A stretch of DNA of 64,000 nucleotides, from NCBI GenBank assembly GCA_016793325.1, contig JAEUKI010000047.1:150728-214727 (forward strand), written 5' to 3'. The DNA is from Myxococcales bacterium (GTDB lineage: Bacteria; Myxococcota_A; Polyangia; Polyangiales; Ga0077539). The translations under genes were made by a program, and so were the position numbers. A model generated the notes under the pieces. It worked only from the letters and a program-made list of their open reading frames with translations. It was not told the DNA's origin and did no database searches. This document shows, piece by piece, positions 42,101-50,334 of the stretch (positions are counted from its first letter, which is position 1; the number at the start of each line of letters is the position of its first letter).

Positions 42101-42125
42101 ACGTTGGATTCTTCGGATCGGTCAC
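36183..42125 (-). CDS. Giant TPR protein with acidic N-terminal tail (1980 residues)
   Basis: From ATG 42125. Residues 1-440 are low complexity: Pro/Ala stretches, then an acidic part with five or more AIEASDD copies. There is no signal peptide, so it is probably cytoplasmic. Residues about 460-1750 are helical TPR/HEAT-like repeats (AEWYAIAAELADGVLGDHER, ALYDAALGLDSQCAGALRGL, RARAVFDRVLEEDPAHAEAF). The last 200 residues form a separate domain (VEIYLGPATPLGVLPVGRHP, SRFAVGRAMTIVALSLPLFV) with a counterpart at the end of the upstream TPR protein, so the two genes are paralogues. It begins 66 bp after that gene and ends 5 bp before the propeller gene. Large TPR proteins typically scaffold multiprotein machines; which machine is unknown. 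Confidence 0.86.
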   Translation of the reverse strand: MTDPKNPTSGPSFDDELDALLEGLTPHEPAKAEPPAPVAARVAAPVPAPVAAPTPAPAPAAAAESEEAPADSTERGAIPEAVASPDTTAPVAALTEDIELSRPSGVSAEPSTNTPTPAAPIAPPAPAPAPIAPPRPPTAAAPATPVATPPKPAAPPLPRPAGASPPLPRPAGAVPAPPGASIPKPNLPRPAGSVPLPPGAPSVPLPGAAKPAIPRPGAIPPPPAVTASESMFDIDEEENPTRMVDAGELRRELEATKSEPEEAAPRAGELDAVARPTAPPPPGPRVRSVGSSDADLSLSDADIDAAANLFDAEVVARPTARPPAPDAASSDEPELESLGTATDPPPADAPAIEASDDGADVSIEVPAADGDSIELDMRDSIEPPAPAPVIEASDDEGPAIEASDDAPAIEASDDGPAIEAEGGDDGPEFVTEGDDEETTISIEDGEDEGPPRDDRGALLAATVTSRRRDLEDSNAIYLQSARAEVELRAAWLASEAAMSDDPKRAAEWYAIAAELADGVLGDHERARALYDAALGLDSQCAGALRGLRRMLAKDDPAESLALCDREVMLDLSEAELVELESYSAELAVRVSASLGEERWDRIGERQEAPLGNRALAKMLAGGSRKDSTQLASALDALGQVAQGSLAAALNLARARLAEGAAEGETAFAAVREAVQRDPADVGSWLAMARVAIGREDGKMLREALAGISRVAGEGASVRSALSLDRSTAAVLSDSFEPVTVEDAGVEGWLVAHALRDVGHDDRPQVELALKVATNAMQLRGWQALGDSESGEPSPVGQLFALRRAASSGDRELLAKAASDAAGELDLAGVLRAALLADKGAPTELEVTLLGDASSARPVLAATLAATRGPDAAASALGASPWAKVAAAHALSDKLEAETTVADLAASDGTSEPVRAFASRMAARYGATLESLSDALKADVASQKDPARSASLQWLSAAIDGGLARDGAADLAVEAAQQLTGDPAASELVAVFGLRGEVPADIVALALESAAGSNPTTPAERAFAVRAALRRGGEDPAAAADALYSVWNGARSDGALSVLLLRSLAADDFDRRAAVLRDAAERAQAAGVTAARGAWLQLAGLLEDGAKPNEAAQAISRARASALEDPALRAWEESLWLRAGMFEEVAERAFDALKSADTDAQKIRAYDRLAELDSTFRGDVASAVLTYQAILELAPGHAASLRTLERYFVEQGRTEELLGVYSKQLEHSADLEDAAAVAHVAARAASVQAEGDVAAAGPYVRAAFTRGAYDDRLLWQAEGEARRAGDAALLSQVALVRASRSEDPREKATLLARAGEALLLAGDADGAAAALGDAAIAWPNHPTALLALARAREAQGQFDAAAEALEAYAAVLEGTSRATEARLEAGVLWQDKAMDAGRARAVFDRVLEEDPAHAEAFPRALKALEQLGDTAAERQRIEARLSRGADKDVANPLRLRAAAIAEQEGDNNTARQHLRAVLAVDEAHQDALRGLIRLSRVAGDWPSVADATIRLARHTQDNAERTELLYTLGEVFDEHLNAGPKAETAYKRVMQMSPDDLRPIQKLADLYARQGQGANEAEMLQLLVAKVSPSDRKTLRIRLAAVLSEKLDRGADAEATLNAAREENPTDLDVLRAFARLYMRLQQPEALGDLLDGAAGELRAELDQDLLNRDAYERLADVLKLRGKLDGARTVAAVAFAVDASTEKLAPLAPQGIIAGAGVEALQSSVMDLLAPPAISSSHRELLRLAAEVLERLVPFEPGAMRAEKLGQRPHPLRAEVERWARLFGIEQVEIYLGPATPLGVLPVGRHPGAVMLPVDMRDTPASRFAVGRAMTIVALSLPLFVRLAPANVTLLMGALARQFDPMFSLDGVDMAKVDDLARRITRVLPRPKHAEMAPHAFAVIERRALDGEALAAGTVELANRIAVLAGGDVAGAVAGLVPAGASITEQLHSPTAAGRIVRVVLSDRFMEARHATGADRAKPA

Positions 42126-42191
42126 CTTCGCACCATTGCCCTGCGGGTCTTCAAGCTTCGAAACTTCGTTGGCGCGCTCGCGCGGCGCGCA

Positions 42192-45100
42192 TCAACCACG
42201 GTCGACTCCGGTCTCGCGCGAGACGCTCGCCAAGCCGTCGCTCAGGCCGAAGAGAACCAAGTCGCGCCGAACCGCGTCGCTCGGGTCCGTTCGCGTGATG
42301 TCTCCGAACGCCGCGGGCACCGCGCCGGTCACCGAGAGCGCTCCGCGTCGCGCCGTCGAGAACACCGCGCGAACGCCGCGCGCGAGCTCGGTCCACGGGT
42401 CGGCCAAACCGCTGATCGGCTTGGCGATTTCAGCGGTCGCTTTGCGCGCGCGTCGAGAGAGCGCCTTGGCGACCGGGCGGAGACGCGGCTCGATGCGCGC
42501 GGTTCCTCCGACGATGGGCAGGTCCGCGGCCACCATGGCGGCGAGCAAGCACTCGACCGCGCCGTCCGCGCCGAGCGCGTCGAGCGCCGAGACGCCGCGC
42601 GCCGCGAGCAAGAACGCGCGCGCCACGCGAAACCGCAGCCCCTCGTCGAACGTCGGAGGAACTCGCTTTCCGAGCACGAGCGCCGGCGTCGAGCCCGGGA
42701 TCACCGCGATGCGGTTGTCGTCGTTGCCGCCCACGTACAGCTCGAACTCCGCGATGCCCGCGACCGTCGCGTACGGCGTCGCAGCGTCGCGGTGCGGCGA
42801 TGCTCCCTTCACGCGGTCCGAACGCCCCACGTTGAACCCGTCCGTCGAGATCCCGACGAGCTCGGCGAGGTCGGGCATCACGGTGTCGATCAACGAAGCC
42901 GCCGCGCCCGTGTCGTTGGGGTTGCGCACGCGAAGCGCGAGCGCCGCGTCCTTGAGCGTCGCGCGTCCGCTCGGAACACCAGCGGCAACCACAGGAACAT
43001 CCTCGCCCATCGCCCGCGCCACCCGCAGCGCCGTGCGCGTCAACACGAGGTCACCGCCGAGCTCCGCCGCGAGCGCCACGCGCCGCGCGGCCTCGCCCGC
43101 AGGACCGTCGTTGCGGATCCACTCGCGGAGCGCCTCGATCGTGCGCCGCGCTCGCTGCGCGCGCTCGCTCTCGTCCGCCAGTCCGTGCACTGCGCGAAGC
43201 GCGGACAGCTCCGACGGCAGAACGTCGTGCGCCGCGCGCGCCGCCACGAGGGCGCCCGCGCGATCCTTCACGCGGTCGCGTTGAATTTCGCACACGCGAA
43301 GGAGCGTCTTGCATCGCTCTGCCGGCGTCTGCGCGCGATCCGCGGCCACCCGCGAGAATCGCAGCGCCGCGTCCCACAGGCCCGCGCTCGTCGCGAGCGA
43401 GACGCCTCGCTCGACCGTGGCGTCGTTGGCCTCGCCTTCGATCACCATGCGCTCGAGAAGCTCGATCGCGCGCTGCGGTTGCTTCAAGCGATGCTCGAAG
43501 ATGTCGATCGCGCCCTGACGCGCCACGCGCCGCTGCGACGCGGGCGTCTCGTGCGCAGACGAGAGCGCCACGAGGGCCTCTGCCGCCTCTTCGAGCCTGC
43601 CGCTCGTCGCGTGAACCTCCGCGAGCAGCGCGAGGGCCGCGACGTGCTCGGGCTCCTTCTCGACGACCTGCATCGCGCTCTCGAGCGCCTCTTCGCGCAT
43701 CCCGAGGGCGCGACGCAATCGGGCTTGCTCCCACAAGAGCGCGACGCGCTCGAGCTCGGCCTGCTCGGCGCTGAGCCTCAGCGTCACGAGCGCCTCGAGG
43801 TTCACGTAGTCTTTTCGCGCCTCGAGCACCATGCGGAGGCGCTTGTAGGCCATGTCTCGCGTGGGGTCGCGCTGGATCGCTTCGAGCAGCGGCTTCTCGG
43901 CTTCGCGGTGCTTCTCGAGCTGATCGAAGAGCGTCACGCCGCACTCTTCCCAGAGCACCGCGGCGCGCACCGAGTCCTTCGAGAGCTTCGCGAGCGCCGA
44001 GCACGCCTCGACGACGCGCGCCCATTGACCGAGCCTCCGCGCGCTCACGCGGACGACGTCCCACGACGCTGCGTCCGAGGGATCGGCCTTCACGAGCGCC
44101 GTCGCGAGGGCGAGGGCTTCTTCGTTCTTTCCTGCGACCGAGGCCCAGACCGCGGCGCGTCGTTCGAGCGCCGTTCGTGACACGCCGCTCGGCGCGAGCT
44201 TCGCGCGCGCCTCGAGCCCGCGCGAGCGAGCCGCCGCGTGATCGAGGTTGGCCGCGAGCTCGCTCAACGCGATCGCGCTCGCGGGCAGCGCCTCGTTCGC
44301 GAGCGCAAACGTCCTCGCCTCCGCGTCGCGTCCCTGCGCGCGGAGCGCCGCGAGCGCCGCGCTCCTCAGCGCAGCCGCCGTCGCGTCGTCCGCGCCATCC
44401 GCCACGCGAGAGAGCGCCACCGAGAGGTCTCGACGGTCCTCGCGCTGGATCGCGTCGAGCAGCGCGAGGAGCCTCGGCGCCGCGCTCCCGCGAGACTCGT
44501 CATCGAGGAGCTCGCGCATGTCGCGCGCTTGATCCGCGGTGTCCGCAGAAGACGACAGCGCGCGCGCGACCTCGAGCTCGAACGCGTTGCGAAGCGGATC
44601 GTTCGCGGGCATCGCGCCGAGCACCGCCTGCAGCGCAGTCACGGTGTCCGGCGCGTCGGGCCCGAGCCTCGAGCCCGTCACGATCGCGTTGAGCAGCGAA
44701 ACGGCTAGCGAATCTGCGCCCGCGCGAATGTTCACGCGGTCGAGCGCGTCCGCGGCGCCGGCCTTGTCGTGCTCGAGAAACAGCCGCGCGAGCACGAGCT
44801 GCACGCCGAGCGCGGTCTCTTCGTCCCCGCCCTCGGGGCTCGAGACCGCCGCGTCCGCGAGTCGCTCGCGGAGGGCGGTGTCCGAACGCCACCGGGTCGT
44901 CGCGAGCAGCGCCGCGCGCACCGCGGGCGACGCCGGATCGCGCTCGGACGCGCGCTCGAGGGCCTTGCGAGACTCCACTGTTGCGCCTGCGTTCGCGAGA
45001 AACACAGCGCCCACGGTGAGCCACCGCGCGGCCTGCGCGTCGCCGAGCTTCTCTGCGCGCGCGTCGAGGACGTCGAGCGCCGCCACCGGCTCGCGCGCCG

Positions 45101-47039
45101 CGAGCGCCAACCGAAACGCGAGCGTCGCGGCGAAGGGATCCTCGGGGTCTTGCTTGTGCGCCGCGAGCGCGACCTCGCGAGCCTTGCGATCGTCCCCCGC
45201 GGCGAGGTGCAAACGCGCGCTCGTCGCTGCGAAATCCGCGCGCGCCCCAGGGTCTTCTGCGGACGCGAGCAGCTCGTCGGCGAGCTTGGCCGCGGGAGCA
45301 AACGCGCTCGCGGCGGTGTTCCACACGAGGGCGAGCGGGAGGGCCCAGCGCTCACCGGCGCGACCGAGGGCCTCGGCCGTCGCGGCCGCGGGACGATCGA
45401 GCACCGCGCGCTCGAGCCAGAGCTTCTCGGTCAAGAGCGCCACGCGCTCGGCCGCGTCGTCCGACTCGGGCTTCTGCGCCGCGAGCAGCCCGTCGATGAA
45501 GCTCACCGCGCGCTGCGCGACCTCGCTCTCGGGCTTGGCCGGCAAGAGCGCGAGCCACGCGCGACGCGAAAACGCATCGCTCGGATCTGCTTCTGCCGCC
45601 TGCGCGAGCCTCCTTCGCGCGCCGTCCGCGTCGCCCTGCATCGCGAGGCACACGCCGGCGCCCGCGCGAAACAACGACGCGCGGAGCTTCTTGTTCTGCT
45701 CGGCCTCGGCCAGTCGATCGATCTCACCGACCGCGCCCGCCGCGTCGCCCGCCGCGACGAGCTGATCGAAGAGCGCCGCGTGCGCCGCAGCGCCCTCGGG
45801 AACGAGCGCGATCACCTCGCGAAGCAGCGTCGTCGCCTTCGTCCCGTCACCGTCGCTCGCCGCGGCTTCGGCCAGTCGAAACAGCAGCCCCGCCTTCATC
45901 GACGGCTCGACCGCGTTGCGCTCGGTGAGCCACCGCGCGGCGTCCGCCGAACGGTTGAGCTCTCCCGCGCGGTCCGCGATCGACGGAAGCTCGATCCAGA
46001 GCCTCGTGTCCTCGGGCGTGAGCGCGAGCGCCGCGTCGAGCGCGGTCAGCGCGCCCGTCGGATCATCGAGGATCCCTGCGCGAACTCGGGCCGCGCGCGC
46101 CCACAAGTCCGCAGCGATCGACCGCGCCTGCGCGCCCTTCTCGATGTGAACCACCGAGAAGACTCCGGAGCCGCCTTCGAACTCGCCCTCCACCGCGCGC
46201 TGCGCGATCTCGGCCATCGCCTCGAGCGCGAACACGAGGTCCTTCGGTCGCCCCGTCGAGAGCGCGAAGCGCTCGAACTCGACGAGCGCGCGCCAGCGCC
46301 CCATCGGCAACGTCGTGGCTTCGCGAAAGAGCGCCGAGGCCTGCTCGAGCGCGTCGTCGCTGCCCTCTTTCGCGAGGTCTTTCGCGACCTCCGTGAGCAA
46401 TCGCGCTTTGCGCGCGCTGTCCGTCGTGAGCTCCGCGAGACGCAGCGCGGATTTGCGCGCGAGCGCCGCGTCGTCCGACCGTCGTCCGATGCGCTCGAGC
46501 GCGAGCCACGAGAGCCGGTAGCTCGGGTCGACCTCCGCGGCCTCTTCGTACGCCGTCTTGGCCGACGCGAGATCCGCGATGCGATCCTCGAGGATCTCGG
46601 CCTTCAAGCACAGCGCTTCGGCCTTCGCGCGCGGCGCGGTCGCCGCCTTCACGAGCGCGTCGGCGAGCTTGAGGAGGTTGTTCGCGCTTCGCCGCCGGAG
46701 GTACATCCGCACGAGCGCCTCGAGCGGCGCGCGATAGCGCGGATAGCTGTTCACCGCGGCGAGAAAGCTCTTGGCGGCCGACAGCTCGTCGCCTCGAACG
46801 CGTTCGTCCACCTCGCCCGCTTCCGACAAGAACAGCGCCTTGTCTTGGCGGTCTTGGAGCCGGTTGGCGGCGTCGAGCAACGCGTGAGCGTGCGCGACGA
46901 GGACGTCCTTCGTTCGATCGTCCACCGCGAACGCCGGGGCGTTGAGCCCTGGCGCGGCGATCGACGAAGTGAGCGAGTGCGGTGGGGTAGATGCGCCGGG
47001 CGGCGGCGCGGACGACGGAGCGTCGTTCGACTGGGTCAT
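42192..47039 (-). CDS. Giant TPR protein (1615 residues), paralogue of the next gene
   Basis: From ATG 47039. A short Pro/Ser/Ala-rich start without signal peptide is followed by continuous helical repeats of TPR type (EALCLKAEILEDRIADLASA, KTAYEEAAEVDPSYRLSWLA, LTALDAALALTPEDTRLWIE). The C-terminal 250 residues have a non-TPR domain: FELYVGGNDDNRIAVIPGST, GLRFRVARAFLLAARGVSAL, PVAKALSRRARKATAEIAK and a DAVRRDLVLFGLSD end. These align in order with the end of the 1980-residue protein downstream. The N-terminal acidic tail of that protein is missing here. It is the first gene of a probable three-gene unit (TPR, TPR, propeller). A 276-bp spacer separates it from the divergent topB. Confidence 0.87.
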   Translation of the reverse strand: MTQSNDAPSSAPPPGASTPPHSLTSSIAAPGLNAPAFAVDDRTKDVLVAHAHALLDAANRLQDRQDKALFLSEAGEVDERVRGDELSAAKSFLAAVNSYPRYRAPLEALVRMYLRRRSANNLLKLADALVKAATAPRAKAEALCLKAEILEDRIADLASAKTAYEEAAEVDPSYRLSWLALERIGRRSDDAALARKSALRLAELTTDSARKARLLTEVAKDLAKEGSDDALEQASALFREATTLPMGRWRALVEFERFALSTGRPKDLVFALEAMAEIAQRAVEGEFEGGSGVFSVVHIEKGAQARSIAADLWARAARVRAGILDDPTGALTALDAALALTPEDTRLWIELPSIADRAGELNRSADAARWLTERNAVEPSMKAGLLFRLAEAAASDGDGTKATTLLREVIALVPEGAAAHAALFDQLVAAGDAAGAVGEIDRLAEAEQNKKLRASLFRAGAGVCLAMQGDADGARRRLAQAAEADPSDAFSRRAWLALLPAKPESEVAQRAVSFIDGLLAAQKPESDDAAERVALLTEKLWLERAVLDRPAAATAEALGRAGERWALPLALVWNTAASAFAPAAKLADELLASAEDPGARADFAATSARLHLAAGDDRKAREVALAAHKQDPEDPFAATLAFRLALAAREPVAALDVLDARAEKLGDAQAARWLTVGAVFLANAGATVESRKALERASERDPASPAVRAALLATTRWRSDTALRERLADAAVSSPEGGDEETALGVQLVLARLFLEHDKAGAADALDRVNIRAGADSLAVSLLNAIVTGSRLGPDAPDTVTALQAVLGAMPANDPLRNAFELEVARALSSSADTADQARDMRELLDDESRGSAAPRLLALLDAIQREDRRDLSVALSRVADGADDATAAALRSAALAALRAQGRDAEARTFALANEALPASAIALSELAANLDHAAARSRGLEARAKLAPSGVSRTALERRAAVWASVAGKNEEALALATALVKADPSDAASWDVVRVSARRLGQWARVVEACSALAKLSKDSVRAAVLWEECGVTLFDQLEKHREAEKPLLEAIQRDPTRDMAYKRLRMVLEARKDYVNLEALVTLRLSAEQAELERVALLWEQARLRRALGMREEALESAMQVVEKEPEHVAALALLAEVHATSGRLEEAAEALVALSSAHETPASQRRVARQGAIDIFEHRLKQPQRAIELLERMVIEGEANDATVERGVSLATSAGLWDAALRFSRVAADRAQTPAERCKTLLRVCEIQRDRVKDRAGALVAARAAHDVLPSELSALRAVHGLADESERAQRARRTIEALREWIRNDGPAGEAARRVALAAELGGDLVLTRTALRVARAMGEDVPVVAAGVPSGRATLKDAALALRVRNPNDTGAAASLIDTVMPDLAELVGISTDGFNVGRSDRVKGASPHRDAATPYATVAGIAEFELYVGGNDDNRIAVIPGSTPALVLGKRVPPTFDEGLRFRVARAFLLAARGVSALDALGADGAVECLLAAMVAADLPIVGGTARIEPRLRPVAKALSRRARKATAEIAKPISGLADPWTELARGVRAVFSTARRGALSVTGAVPAAFGDITRTDPSDAVRRDLVLFGLSDGLASVSRETGVDRG

Positions 47040-47315
47040 GGGGCTCGAGCGCTGCGCGGTGATCGCGACGCGAAATCCACCGCGCCGACAACCCGCAGTC
47101 GCACCGCGCCGTTGTACCGTAGGGTGGCCGGTCGTTGGAAGCGATCGTTTCGGTTCTGCCCAGCAAAGCCCAGCGAACTCGCCCGCGGCGCGCCGACGAG
47201 CTTTCGCGCGCTCGAAAGGTGGCAGGACTCGATCGATCGCGGCCGGTCAGATAATGTCCATCATGGCCGAGCGCCGAAGCGAATCTCGCGGTACACAGTG
47301 CGGTCGAAGACCTCC
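47040..47315. promoter_or_regulatory. Divergent spacer between giant TPR gene and topB
   Basis: 276 bp without a supported gene; it must hold promoters for both directions. It contains an 18-bp dyad at 47201-47218, CTTTCG-N6-CGAAAG with perfect 6-bp arms. I could not pick convincing -35/-10 elements. Confidence 0.45.
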
Positions 47316-50246
47316 GTGACTGGCCGCTACCGAACTCCCCCCGCATCCTCTGGGCGAAAACCCACATCGGCGCATGCTTCGCGCGACTTCGGTCGAGGTG
47401 CGGACCCCGACGAGCCCGACTTCGCGCCGATCGACCGCGCGCGCGGAGGGACCCAGACCCTCGTGATCGCCGAGAAGCCGTCGGTGGCGCGGGACCTCGC
47501 GCGAGTCTTGGGCGTCGCGCCCAAGGGCAAGACCCACTTCGAAGGCACGACGCACGTGATCACCTGGTGCATCGGCCACCTCGTGAGCCTCGCCGAGCCC
47601 GCCGCGCACGACAGCGCGTGGAAGACGTGGCGACTCGACGCGCTCCCGATGATTCCGCCGCGGTTTCGCCTCGCCGCGAGGACCAACGCGCCCGAGCAGC
47701 TCCGCGCGGTGAGAGACCTGCTCCAAGACCGTCGACGCTTTCGAAGCGTGGTCAACGCGTGCGACGCAGGGCGCGAAGGCGAGCTCATTTTTCGCTACGT
47801 GTACGAGCTCTCGGGCAGCGCGCTCCCGATCGAGCGGCTCTGGGTCTCGTCGCTCACCGACGAGGCGATCACCAAGGGATTCGCGCGCCTCGAGCCGGGC
47901 TCGAAGTACGACAGGCTCGCGGACGCCGCCCGCTGTCGCGACGAGGCCGACTGGCTCGTCGGGCTCAACGCCACGCGCGCCGTCACGGCCCGCGCGCAGA
48001 CCGTGGGCGAACGCAAAGTCTATTCGCTCGGCCGCGTCCAGACCCCGACGCTCGCGCTCGTCGTCACGCGCGACGAGGCGATCAAGAACTTCGTCGCCAA
48101 AGACTACTGGCAAGTGCAGGGCGCGTTCGTCACGGCGCGCGGGCAGAAGTTCGACGCGCAATGGACGCACGCGACGGGCGCTCGACTCGCCACCGAGTCC
48201 CTCGCCAACGCGCTCTGCGGCCGTTGCGCGACCGCAGCTCGCACAGAGACTCAGCGCCCCATCGTCGAGTCGGTCGCCACCAAGCGAACGCGCGAGCCGC
48301 CGCCGATGCTCTTCGACCTGACGAGCCTCCAGCGAACCGCGAACAAGCGCTTCGGCTTCAGCGCCCAACGGACGCTCGACCTCGCGCAAGCGTTGTACGA
48401 GCGCCACAAAGCGCTGACGTATCCGCGCACCGACTCGAGGCACCTCCCGAGAGACATGCACGGCGAGATGGCGACGGTGCTCGCGTCGCTGTCTTCGATC
48501 GCGGACTACGCACCGTTCGCAGACGCGATCTCGAGCCCGCCGCCGATGCCGCGCAGGATGTTCGACGACGCGCAGGTGAGCGATCACCACGCGATCATTC
48601 CGACGGGACGCAAGGTCGATCCGAACGCGCTCGCGCCGGACGAACGCAGGCTCTACGACCTCGTCGCGCGCCGATTTCTCGCGGGATTCTTCGCGGACGC
48701 AGAGTTCGATGACACGACCGTCGTCGTGCGCGTGGGCGCTGCGGGCGCGAGCGTCCCTGCGCTGTCCACGATCGCGCCGCCCATCGTGAAGGGGGCGAAG
48801 CCCGACGCGAGCGCGAAGGAAGAGCCGAAGATCCTCGAGGCGCTCCCGCCGCCGCCCGATCGCTTCGTCGCGCGAGGGCGCGTTCGCATCGAAGCCGGTT
48901 GGCAAACGGTCGCGGGCATCGACGCGGACGAAGACAGCAGCGCCAAGGGTCGCGCGCCCGCGAGCGCCGAGGGCGAGAGCGCAGACGACAACGAGCGAAC
49001 GCAGATGCTCCCGAAGCTCGTGCAGGGCGAGCCGCTCGACGCGCGATACGACGCGAAGAAGAAGCAGACCCGTCCCCCGCCGCGCTACTCGGAGGCGACT
49101 CTCTTGTCTGCGATGGAATCCGCTGGAAAATCCCTAGAAGACGACGCCCTCCGCGCCGCCATGAGAGAGCGCGGCCTCGGCACGCCCGCCACGCGCGCGT
49201 CCACCATCGAGACGCTGATCGACCGAGGCTACGCGCGCCGCGATCGACGCAACATCGTCGCGACGCCGCTGGGCACTGCGCTGATCAAATCGCTCCCCGT
49301 CGCCGAGCTCGCGAGCGCCGAGCTCACGGGCGAGTGGGAGGCGCGGCTCTCTCGGATCGAGCGCGGCGAAGAGTCTCGCGCGAGCTTCATGAACGACATC
49401 GGCGCGTTCGTTCGCGCGTCGATCGACGCAGTGAAGAAGGCGCCCATCTCGCTGACGAGCGACACGACGGCGACCGCGCAACCGATCGGCCGCTGTCCTC
49501 GATGCGGCAACACCGTGGTCGATCGCACGGGCGACTACGGGTGCGCGCTCGGGCCGGGGCCGTGCGGGCTGAGCATTCCCAAGAAGATCGCGAACCGATT
49601 GATCTCGCCCGAGCTCGCGGCGGTCCTTCTGCGCGCGAAGAAGACCGTGATCCTCCGCGGCTTCAAATCTCGTGCAGGAAAGAGCTTCGCCGCGTCCCTC
49701 GTCCTCGGCGACGACGGCAAGATCACGTTCGAGTTCGAGTCGGGCGCGCGCACCACCGGCGAGACCGCGTCCAACGAGGGACCGCCGAGGCCCGCTCCCT
49801 TGCGCCGCGAGCGCGCAACGCTGAGCGCCGCGCGCGACGCCGCAAAAGAGCCGCCGAGGCCGAGGGCCCCTGCCCCCACGGCGACGAGCCCGAAGCGCGC
49901 CCCCACGCCCGAAGCGACCGAGCGCGCCGCGCTCGAGCGCGCAGCCAACCTCGAAGTGCTCGAGACCCTGACGTGCCCGCGCTGCAAATCAGGCCGGATC
50001 GTGCAGGGCAACCGCGGCTGGGGCTGCGCGCGGTGGAAGGACGGATGCGCGTTCGTCGTGTGGTTCGAGACCGCCGGACGAAAGCTCACCGTCAGCCAAC
50101 TCGCGCAGCTCGTCGCCAAGGGACGCACGCGATCGGGCGTGTTTCGCCCAGGAAACGGGCCGCCATTGAAGGGCAAGCTCGTGCTCGACCTCGACGCCAA
50201 GGGCGGCAGCGCGAAGTTCGAAGCGTCTGCGGAGGCCGACCCGTAG
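47316..50246 (+). CDS. topB: DNA topoisomerase III (type IA)
   Basis: 976 residues from GTG 47316. The catalytic fold itself begins near residue 48 (TLVIAEKPSVARDLARVLG), so about 45 residues of leader are uncertain; GTG 47463 is too late because it trims the first strand. The enzyme passes single strands through a transient nick and decatenates DNA. Visible: Toprim acidic motif NACDAGREGELIFRYVYE, GRVQTPTLALVV, the active-site segment ALTYPRTDSRHLP (Tyr369 from this start), VSDHHAIIPTGRK and GLGTPATRASTIETLIDRGY. Two C-terminal zinc ribbons follow (CPRCGNTVVDRTGDYGC; CPRCKSGRIVQGNRGWGC) separated by a Pro/Ala-rich linker. Mg2+-dependent, cytoplasmic. No conjugative or integrative genes surround it, so it looks chromosomal. 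Confidence 0.94.
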   Translation: MTGRYRTPPASSGRKPTSAHASRDFGRGADPDEPDFAPIDRARGGTQTLVIAEKPSVARDLARVLGVAPKGKTHFEGTTHVITWCIGHLVSLAEPAAHDSAWKTWRLDALPMIPPRFRLAARTNAPEQLRAVRDLLQDRRRFRSVVNACDAGREGELIFRYVYELSGSALPIERLWVSSLTDEAITKGFARLEPGSKYDRLADAARCRDEADWLVGLNATRAVTARAQTVGERKVYSLGRVQTPTLALVVTRDEAIKNFVAKDYWQVQGAFVTARGQKFDAQWTHATGARLATESLANALCGRCATAARTETQRPIVESVATKRTREPPPMLFDLTSLQRTANKRFGFSAQRTLDLAQALYERHKALTYPRTDSRHLPRDMHGEMATVLASLSSIADYAPFADAISSPPPMPRRMFDDAQVSDHHAIIPTGRKVDPNALAPDERRLYDLVARRFLAGFFADAEFDDTTVVVRVGAAGASVPALSTIAPPIVKGAKPDASAKEEPKILEALPPPPDRFVARGRVRIEAGWQTVAGIDADEDSSAKGRAPASAEGESADDNERTQMLPKLVQGEPLDARYDAKKKQTRPPPRYSEATLLSAMESAGKSLEDDALRAAMRERGLGTPATRASTIETLIDRGYARRDRRNIVATPLGTALIKSLPVAELASAELTGEWEARLSRIERGEESRASFMNDIGAFVRASIDAVKKAPISLTSDTTATAQPIGRCPRCGNTVVDRTGDYGCALGPGPCGLSIPKKIANRLISPELAAVLLRAKKTVILRGFKSRAGKSFAASLVLGDDGKITFEFESGARTTGETASNEGPPRPAPLRRERATLSAARDAAKEPPRPRAPAPTATSPKRAPTPEATERAALERAANLEVLETLTCPRCKSGRIVQGNRGWGCARWKDGCAFVVWFETAGRKLTVSQLAQLVAKGRTRSGVFRPGNGPPLKGKLVLDLDAKGGSAKFEASAEADP

Positions 50247-50334
50247 CGATCACCACCGTGATGCGCGCTGTGCGATCGGTGTGAGGGCGATCGTCGCGCC
50301 GCGCCGCGCGTTTCGCGATACTGTGCGAGACCGA

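Noticed and set aside
36105..44180. Plus-strand frame of 2691 codons across the giant TPR genes
   Set aside because: Arg/Glu-rich antisense shadow; the minus frames show clear TPR repeats and a paralogous C-terminal domain.
44769..47315. Upstream extension of topoisomerase III
   Set aside because: The extra 849 codons are antisense to the 1615-residue TPR gene; the topoisomerase fold starts after 47316.
47316..50246. topB as a sign of an integrative conjugative element
   Set aside because: No integrase, relaxase or type IV secretion gene is in the window, and neighbours look like ordinary chromosome.
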